Shown here in pieces: positions 35,854 to 41,011 of a stretch of DNA of 41,011 nt. Origin of the DNA: Psychromonas ossibalaenae ATCC BAA-1528 (GTDB taxonomy: Bacteria; Pseudomonadota; Gammaproteobacteria; Enterobacterales; Psychromonadaceae); contig NZ_KB907009.1 of the NCBI RefSeq assembly GCF_000381745.1, positions 1 to 41,011 of the forward strand. Direction: 5' to 3'. Every line of letters starts with the position of its first letter. Within the stretch, counting starts at the first letter, position 1. The notes below the pieces were generated by a model. The model did not search any database. It had not been told where the DNA came from and saw only the letters and a program-made list of their open reading frames with translations. The position numbers and the translations under genes are program-made.

Positions 35854-36414
35854 ATGCTGGAATTAGTTATTGGCGGTGTGCGCAGCGGCAAAAGTGATTT
35901 TGCAGAAAACAGGTTAAAGTTGTGGCTGGATCAGGATATGCAGCAGCAGGCTGTTTATATTGCAACCAGTGTGGCGATCGGTGAAGAAACCAAAAGCCGT
36001 ATTGCCCGGCATCAGCTGCACCGGGACAGTAAAATCAGTACCTGTGAGCTTGATTATAAGGAGCAGGATCTGCAGATTTACCTTGAACAGTATAATAAGC
36101 CGCAGCAGCTGATTTTAATTGAGTGTTTATCAACCTGGGTCGGCTGGTATCTTTCTCAAGATAAATCGTTAAAAGCCTGCACTGCAGATTATGAATTAGT
36201 TAAGAATAAGTTTCTTCATGAACTTAGTCAGTTACAGGCAAAGGTTGTTATTGTCACTGGAGAGGTCGGCTGCGGTCTGATTGGGGAAAGTAAGCTGATG
36301 CGCTGTTATGCGGATAAGCTGGGAGAATTAAATCAGCAGGTGGCGGCCTTAGCGGATCAAGTTACGCTGGTAACTGCCGGAATAGCGCAGACAATAAAAA
36401 CCAATACACAGTGA
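35854..36414 (+). CDS. cobU: Adenosylcobinamide kinase/guanylyltransferase (CobU-like)
   Basis: 186-residue P-loop enzyme of nucleotide-loop assembly in cobalamin synthesis and salvage. The Walker A is GGVRSGKS (7-14). The expected guanylylated histidine is H53 in SRIARHQLHRD. The usual RPxxW that follows this histidine in CobU is not recognisable here, where the residues read HRDSKISTCE. The C-terminal part VIVTGEVGCGLIGES and the family ending are kept. It stands alone between dnaJ and fklB, with no other cobalamin gene in the window. GGAGG lies before the ATG. It may be a salvage enzyme or a diverged paralogue. Confidence 0.85.
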   Translation: MLELVIGGVRSGKSDFAENRLKLWLDQDMQQQAVYIATSVAIGEETKSRIARHQLHRDSKISTCELDYKEQDLQIYLEQYNKPQQLILIECLSTWVGWYLSQDKSLKACTADYELVKNKFLHELSQLQAKVVIVTGEVGCGLIGESKLMRCYADKLGELNQQVAALADQVTLVTAGIAQTIKTNTQ

Positions 36415-36443
36415 AAATAAATTTAAAATAATTTGTTTTAGGC

Positions 36444-36473
36444 CTTTAAAAATAAATTAGCCTCCCCATATTA
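36444..36473 (+). promoter_or_regulatory. Candidate sigma-32 promoter of fklB
   Basis: CTTTAAA, 13-base spacer, CCCCATATTA. It has the same spacing as the grpE promoter and one mismatch in the -35 element. The fklB ATG is about 65 bp further on. Confidence 0.6.
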
Positions 36474-36536
36474 ATATAAATCGCTAACAAGGGATGCTTT
36501 ATTTGAGTCATCCCCTCATTTAATAAGAGAACAAAT

Positions 36537-37157
36537 ATGTCTGAATTACAACTGATCACTAAAGAACAACAAGCAAGTTACGGTATTGGCCTACAGATGG
36601 GTGAGCAGCTTGCCGCTAACCCTTTTGACGGACTATCTGTAGCAGCTGTTTCTGCTGGTATCGCTGACGCATGTGCCGGCGCAGAAAGTAAAGTTGCTCA
36701 AGCTGACTTACAAGCTGCTTTTCAGGTTATTTCTGAGCGCATGCAGGCTGCAGCTGCTGAGAAGGCTAAAATATTAGGTGCTGCCGGTGCTGCTTACCTA
36801 GCTGAAAATGCTAAAAAAGAAGGTGTTGTAGTTACTGAATCTGGTCTTCAGTATGAAGTGATTGCTGCTGGTGAAGGTGAAAAACCAACTGCAGAATCTA
36901 CAGTAAGCGTTCATTACCACGGTTGTTTAGTAGACGGTAAAGTGTTCGACAGCTCTGTTGAACGTGGCCAGCCTGCTGAGTTCCCAGTTGGCGGTGTTAT
37001 CGCCGGCTGGACTGAAGCACTACAGCTTATGACTGTTGGTTCAAAATACAAGCTGACTGTTCCTTCTGAACTTGCATACGGTGAACGCGGTGCAGGTGCT
37101 GCAATTGCTCCTCATTCTGTACTAGTATTTGAAGTTGAATTATTAGACATTAAATAA
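36537..37157 (+). CDS. fklB: FKBP-type peptidyl-prolyl isomerase FklB
   Basis: 206-residue cytosolic FKBP22-type isomerase, the same length as E. coli FklB. The N-terminal helical dimerisation domain (about 1-85; YGIGLQMGEQL) is followed by a long linking helix and the FKBP domain (about 100-206). The FKBP domain has VSVHYHGCLVDGKVFDSS, FPVGGVIAGWTEALQLM and PSELAYGERGAG. No signal peptide is present, which separates it from FkpA. Cold-adapted Shewanella FKBP22 belongs to this type. A sigma-32-like promoter upstream suggests heat-shock control together with the neighbouring chaperones. Confidence 0.95.
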   Translation: MSELQLITKEQQASYGIGLQMGEQLAANPFDGLSVAAVSAGIADACAGAESKVAQADLQAAFQVISERMQAAAAEKAKILGAAGAAYLAENAKKEGVVVTESGLQYEVIAAGEGEKPTAESTVSVHYHGCLVDGKVFDSSVERGQPAEFPVGGVIAGWTEALQLMTVGSKYKLTVPSELAYGERGAGAAIAPHSVLVFEVELLDIK

Positions 37158-37194
37158 TTCCAGTCCCGTTAATTAACGGAAGTTGAAAACATTC

Positions 37195-37230
37195 AAGCTC
37201 CTAATCTGCTTACAGATTAGGAGCTTTTTT
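37195..37230 (+). terminator. fklB terminator
   Basis: AAGCTCCTAATCTG/CAGATTAGGAGCTT, a perfect 14-bp stem with loop CTTA and a run of T. It marks the end of the chaperone region. Confidence 0.95.
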
Positions 37231-37706
37231 ATTGTTTCTTAACAGCTCCAAAAAAATAGATTTCCGCTTCAATAATATCCCCGTAAAACTGTACTTCTTC
37301 TGATACGCAAGATTCAGCATCTATCCTTACTGCTTATATTAAATAAGGTATAAGTTGTCATTTACAAAGCATAGCTTTATCTGTAATACAGAATGTATGG
37401 ATAACCCTTTACGCTCGATACCGGGAAGAAGCGAGCGTAGTACGATCTACAAATCACTGACTGAAGACACTGTTCTCGTTGTATTCCATGTTTCCACCGC
37501 AAATACGGAATAATTCTGCCTTTCTACAATAGATAAAACCTATTACAAAACACAACCATTTGAAAAGCAGTGTTAAAACATGTAACGTTTATTTTTATTA
37601 TAAATATTTGATGGGCGTGTTTCTTGTGGAAACACGGAACTTTTCCGCCTAATAAGATGTTAAGTTTCAGTGATGGCTTGATCTAACATTCGACTAAGTA
37701 GGGACT
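37231..37706. other. Palindrome-rich non-coding region before the nuclease/HerA operon
   Basis: No gene is visible in 476 bp. It holds palindrome TCTGTA-A-TACAGA (37,380-37,392); stem TACGCTCG/CGAGCGTA with a 14-base loop (37,410-37,439); hairpin CGTGTTTC-TTGTG-GAAACACG (37,616-37,636); and a dispersed inverted pair TGTTTCCAC (37,489-37,497)/GTGGAAACA (37,626-37,634). TATAAA near 37,600 could be the -10 of the downstream operon. Confidence 0.55.
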
Positions 37707-38915
37707 ATGAGCAGAACAGCAGAAAGTACAATAAAGGGTTTTCTATATCAGTTCCAAAAAACAATAAAAGCGATCCTTGAATCGTCATATGAAGACACAG
37801 TCACAGTAGAAGGAATTGTTGAGGATGTTGATGTTTCACATACTGACGGCAGTACGACAGCTATTCAGTGTAAATATCATGAATCAGTTGAAGTCTTCTC
37901 TACTAGCCTTATTTATAAACCATTACTTCAAATGGCTGCCAATTATTCCTCAAACCCTGAAGCAAATATAATTTATCGTTTGTTTATTCACGTTAAAAAT
38001 CAAGCTAATACAACGCGAAATATCACTAAAACTGAACTTAACTCTGCTCTAGGGTCTACTAATCTGAAGCTTCAACCTACAATTAACCGAATTTCGGAAG
38101 ATTTTGATAAGGATGATTTTTTAACAAAGTTAACTCTTGAGTTTGGTGAGTCTATTGATGATTTATCTATTAGTATAAAGGGTTTGTTGGCAGAAATTGA
38201 GATTCAAAATTCTGATGTTGAGAATATACTGTATCCAAACTCCATAAACCATATTGCTAGGGTTTCATGTGGAGATACTCCTGAGTCGCGAGAGATCACT
38301 AGGCAAGATTTCGAAAACTTACTATCTACTTCGAATAGTACTGCCATCTCCAAATGGACACTTGCATTAAACACTAAGAAGCAGCTATTAACATCTAAAA
38401 GAAAGCAGTTATCTCAGTATTTATCTTTAAATTCACGAGAAAGATACTTCTACCTTTCTAAAGATCAACTAACTGATTTCAATGAAGGTATTGTGGTGTT
38501 TATCAGTAATTACCTTGCTAAATACCACACAAAAGCATTGCATCTTAAAACGCCTACATTTGTGTTTGACTGCGAGTTAGACGTACTACTAGACATTCAA
38601 TCTCGCTTATTTAGGAAGAATATCAAGGCATGTACTGGCTATGTCGGCACTAAGTTTGAAGTTCAGGAGTTTTTCCGTGAACCAATTAGTCGAAATAGCC
38701 GAAGTTTAGTAAATGAAAGAGAATTTCAAATTCGGATTCTGTCATATATGGATCAACCTGATGCGGTAAATCATAGAAAATGCGATGACTTATTTTTTGT
38801 TTGCCAAAATAAACCTAATCAAATTGATTGTACTGACATTGAAACATCCGAGATAGGGGTTCCTAATTTTAGTGAACTTGAATTTGTATTAACCATAAGG
38901 AACGAATATGAGTAG
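37707..38915 (+). CDS. PD-(D/E)XK nuclease-like protein, DUF4297-type partner of HerA
   Basis: 402-residue protein. The N-terminal 100 residues fit a restriction-endonuclease-like core: a first helix GFLYQFQKTIKAIL (11-24), then VEGIVEDVDV with E35, E39 and D41, then IQCKYHE with Q54 and K56. This D-x12-Q-x-K arrangement resembles Cap4/DUF4297 nucleases. The central and C-terminal 300 residues show no motif I can name. The next gene, herA, begins inside the last codons of this one (8-bp overlap), so they are translationally coupled. The ATG at 37,707 is the only possible start, with stop codons just upstream; a GGGA lies very close to it, an unusually short spacing. Family membership is an inference from motif pattern and gene pairing; nuclease activity is not shown by sequence alone. 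Confidence 0.68.
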   Translation: MSRTAESTIKGFLYQFQKTIKAILESSYEDTVTVEGIVEDVDVSHTDGSTTAIQCKYHESVEVFSTSLIYKPLLQMAANYSSNPEANIIYRLFIHVKNQANTTRNITKTELNSALGSTNLKLQPTINRISEDFDKDDFLTKLTLEFGESIDDLSISIKGLLAEIEIQNSDVENILYPNSINHIARVSCGDTPESREITRQDFENLLSTSNSTAISKWTLALNTKKQLLTSKRKQLSQYLSLNSRERYFYLSKDQLTDFNEGIVVFISNYLAKYHTKALHLKTPTFVFDCELDVLLDIQSRLFRKNIKACTGYVGTKFEVQEFFREPISRNSRSLVNEREFQIRILSYMDQPDAVNHRKCDDLFFVCQNKPNQIDCTDIETSEIGVPNFSELEFVLTIRNEYE

Positions 38916-40704
38916 CATTGGCAGTGTAATGATTAGTTCTCCGTCTCAAATAACAATTCAAATCAATTCTATAGATATTTTCGAGGCGAATAAATCGAGT
39001 TTGCAAGTAGGTAAATATCTAAAAATAGAGGATGGTAATCATAACTTTGCAATCGCTATTGTCAAAAACATTGCGGGTAAAAATGATGATGATAAATGGA
39101 TTTTTACCATTGATGCAACCCCCATCGGCGCACTGATAGCAAATGGTAGCGGTTATGACTTTAAAAAGGGAACTCCTGTTTTACCTGTTCCAACAGAACC
39201 CGTTTACATTATGGATTCAGAAACCCTTGATATTCTATTCTCTAGTGATGGAGGGTTCGACTTTAATATAGGTACTCTTTCTAATAATTCGGCTGTTAAT
39301 TTCAACTTACACGGGAATAAGTTTTTCAGTAAACATATTGGTGTTGTTGGTTCTACTGGTTCTGGAAAGTCGTGCGCCGTATCGGGAATACTGCAAAAAG
39401 TTGTAGGTATTGATTCTAGCGGCTATTCATTGCATGGATCGAAAAACAATTCACACGTCGTTATTTTTGATTTACATTCAGAATATGCAACTGCATTTAA
39501 TATTGGTGAACAAAGAGCGTTTACTTTAAATAATTTAACGGTAGATGATCTTCAATTACCATATTGGCTTATGAACTCTGAAGAGTTAGAGAGCATGTTT
39601 ATTGAGAGTAACGAAAGTAATTCTCATAATCAAATGGCTATTTTTAAGCGGGCTGTTATTGCAAATAAAAAATTGCATAACCCCCTGCTTGTTGATGCGA
39701 CCTATGATACCCCATGTTACTTTTCAATTAGTGAAGTTGTAAATTATATTGACAATTTTGATAGAGAAGTTATTGGAAGAAAAGAAGGGGAAGGGAAGCC
39801 AAAGCTTATTTGTGGTTCGCTAGTAGATAATCAAGATGAAGAATATTTTAATTCTAGACTTACTTTCGTAGCTAATTCAGCAGCAAAAGACACAAAAGCT
39901 ACCAACGGCCCATTTTACGGTGAATTTAACCGCTTTATATCTCGATTAGAAACTAGGCTTTCAGACGACAGGCTAAGATTCCTTTTAAAGCCAATAAAAA
40001 CTGACGGCGAAATATTCAATACAAATGATTTTAGTGATCTGTTAAAGCAATTTATCGGGTACTCTAATAAGTCGAATATAACAATTTTTGATCTGAGTGG
40101 AGTTCCATTTGAGGTGTTAAGTGTAACTATTAGTTTATTATCTCGAATAATTTTTGATTTCTCTTTTCATAATTCAAAGCTTAGACATGCCGAAGGAGAA
40201 GATAATCATATTCCAATTTTGTTAGTTTGCGAAGAAGCACATAATTACGTCCCCGCTTCTGATTCTGCAATGTACAGAGCGTCAAGAAAGTCTATTGAAA
40301 GAATTGCCAAAGAAGGCAGGAAATATGGATTGAGTCTTATGGTTGTCAGTCAGAGACCATCTGAAGTTTCACCAACAATATTTTCACAATGCAGTAATTT
40401 CATTGCGTTACGTTTAACAAATAAAGCTGACCAAAATTACATTAAAGGGCTTTTACCTGAAAACACTAGTGCAGCTGCTGAAATGCTTCCTAGCCTAGGT
40501 CAAGGTGAAGCTCTTATCGTAGGCGATGCTTCTATTATGCCCAGTTTAGTTCAATTACCTAAGCCAATACCTGAGCCAAAATCTGCAAGTGTTGATGTTC
40601 ATTCTGTTTGGAATGAGAGCTGGAAAGAACCGAGCTTTATCAATGTGATAAAACGTTGGCGTAAAGAAAGATCTGACCTGGTCAACTTAATTCAGTCACC
40701 CTAG
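38908..40704 (+). CDS. HerA-type DNA-translocating ATPase (DUF87)
   Basis: 598-residue HerA/FtsK-superfamily ATPase. The N-terminal HAS-barrel-like beta domain (about 5-125) is followed by Walker A GSTGSGKS (148-155), a helical insertion (about 215-370), Walker B ILLVCEEAH (437-445) and a SQRPSEVSP segment (481-489). The C-terminal strand region contains GQGEALIVGD. HerA proteins form hexameric rings that pump DNA and act with a nuclease partner. Here the partner is encoded immediately upstream with an 8-bp overlap; AAGGA precedes the ATG. Its last residues lie next to, and may be replaced by, the end of an IS3-family element. Confidence 0.9.
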   Translation: MSSIGSVMISSPSQITIQINSIDIFEANKSSLQVGKYLKIEDGNHNFAIAIVKNIAGKNDDDKWIFTIDATPIGALIANGSGYDFKKGTPVLPVPTEPVYIMDSETLDILFSSDGGFDFNIGTLSNNSAVNFNLHGNKFFSKHIGVVGSTGSGKSCAVSGILQKVVGIDSSGYSLHGSKNNSHVVIFDLHSEYATAFNIGEQRAFTLNNLTVDDLQLPYWLMNSEELESMFIESNESNSHNQMAIFKRAVIANKKLHNPLLVDATYDTPCYFSISEVVNYIDNFDREVIGRKEGEGKPKLICGSLVDNQDEEYFNSRLTFVANSAAKDTKATNGPFYGEFNRFISRLETRLSDDRLRFLLKPIKTDGEIFNTNDFSDLLKQFIGYSNKSNITIFDLSGVPFEVLSVTISLLSRIIFDFSFHNSKLRHAEGEDNHIPILLVCEEAHNYVPASDSAMYRASRKSIERIAKEGRKYGLSLMVVSQRPSEVSPTIFSQCSNFIALRLTNKADQNYIKGLLPENTSAAAEMLPSLGQGEALIVGDASIMPSLVQLPKPIPEPKSASVDVHSVWNESWKEPSFINVIKRWRKERSDLVNLIQSP

Positions 40705-40713
40705 TTAAGTTCT

Positions 40714-41011
40714 TTAAGCTACTTCTTTTAATGGTTTAGCCATACGCTCAAATTCATTGGGACTTTGATAATTCAGGTATGAATGCATCCGTTGGCTGTT
40801 GTACCACATTGTGATGTAATTCAGTACATCTTGCTGAGCTGCATAGCGCTTTCGATAATTGCGCCAGTGGACTCTCTCCTGTTTCAAGCTGCCGAAAAAG
40901 CTTTCTGCTACTGCATTATCCCAGCAACATCCTTTTTTGCTCATACTACCTACAAACTTATGCAACCTCAGTATCCGTCTATATTGATGGCTCGCATATT
41001 GAACGCCTTGA
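40714..41011 (-). mobile_element. IS3-family insertion sequence, OrfB transposase C-terminal part
   Basis: The minus-strand reading frame ends at 40,714 and is open to the right-hand edge of the window, so the gene is cut by the window, not necessarily truncated. The visible part begins QGVQYASHQYRRIL, continues with KKGCCWDNAVAESFFGSLKQE (carrying the catalytic Glu) and ends with the IS3-type YNSQRMHSYLNYQSPNEFE. This is the rve/DDE domain of an IS3-family OrfB, the integrase subunit. The inverted repeat at the left end was not defined. The gene converges on herA and stops ten bases after it, so the IS end must lie at or inside the herA end. Confidence 0.9.

Noticed and set aside
37380..37392. 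CTGT...ACAG palindrome as a LexA box for the nuclease/HerA operon
   Set aside because: The spacer is three bases instead of eight; it is a palindrome but not an SOS box.
37231..37706. Retron-like non-coding RNA upstream of the defence pair
   Set aside because: No reverse transcriptase is present in the window, so a retron cannot be supported despite the hairpins.
40714..40965. Reading the IS3 transposase as a truncated 83-residue gene
   Set aside because: The same frame continues without a stop to the window edge with matching IS3 residues, so the apparent start is an internal Met and the true gene extends beyond the window.
1..41011. CRISPR arrays, tRNA and rRNA genes
   Set aside because: None seen on reading through: no regularly spaced direct repeats and no recognisable tRNA TPsiC-arm sequence was noticed; a tRNAscan run would be decisive.

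Overview
The window is a chromosomal segment of a marine, facultatively anaerobic gammaproteobacterium. It is AT-rich. The housekeeping content (prs, rplY, pth, ychF, ispE, lolB, recN, nadK, grpE, dnaK, dnaJ) and its arrangement fit an Alteromonadales/Vibrionales-type genome such as Psychromonas or Moritella. The genus is inferred from overall character only; no rRNA or tRNA gene was seen.

Layout. (1) 0.4-4.4 kb: a redox/aromatic-detoxification group. It has a minus-strand operon (DoxX, glutathionyl-hydroquinone reductase, DODA-type dioxygenase), a secreted antibiotic-biosynthesis-monooxygenase-like (ABM-like) protein, and a LysR regulator. A near-identical 21-bp motif occurs upstream of the DoxX operon and at the LysR start. 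(2) 4.5-7.1 kb: an acetyltransferase and a HAD sugar phosphatase, divergent from a DeoR and a TetR regulator. (3) 7.35-12.7 kb: a 1494-residue hybrid sensor kinase followed by a REC-GGDEF response regulator. (4) 12.8-17.3 kb: minus-strand ychF, pth, rplY (long CTC form), prs and ispE, with two stacked terminators and a structured rplY leader. (5) 17.5-25.2 kb: two giant redox genes, an enlarged pyruvate:ferredoxin oxidoreductase and a fused NfnB-NfnA transhydrogenase. They sit between ispE and lolB, which are usually adjacent. (6) 25.7-28.7 kb: lolB, then a diguanylate cyclase and an HD-GYP phosphodiesterase in one operon; the phosphodiesterase carries an N-terminal DUF2892-like membrane module. 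(7) 28.8-31.5 kb: recN with two LexA boxes, and nadK. (8) 31.7-37.2 kb: the heat-shock group grpE, dnaK, dnaJ, then cobU and fklB. Sigma-32-type promoters are visible before grpE, dnaK and, unexpectedly, fklB. (9) 37.2-41.0 kb: an accessory segment with a palindrome-rich 476-bp non-coding stretch, a two-gene PD-(D/E)XK nuclease plus HerA ATPase cassette with overlapping genes, and an IS3-family transposase running off the window edge.

The best candidate for a poorly described system is the 402-residue nuclease-like protein coupled to a HerA-type translocase (37,707-40,704). It resembles the known DUF4297-HerA class of anti-phage complexes but has its own nuclease motif spacing and a long unassigned C-terminal part. 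The second is the PFOR/NfnBA pair, which could pass electrons from 2-oxoacid oxidation to NAD(P)+ through an electron-bifurcating module.
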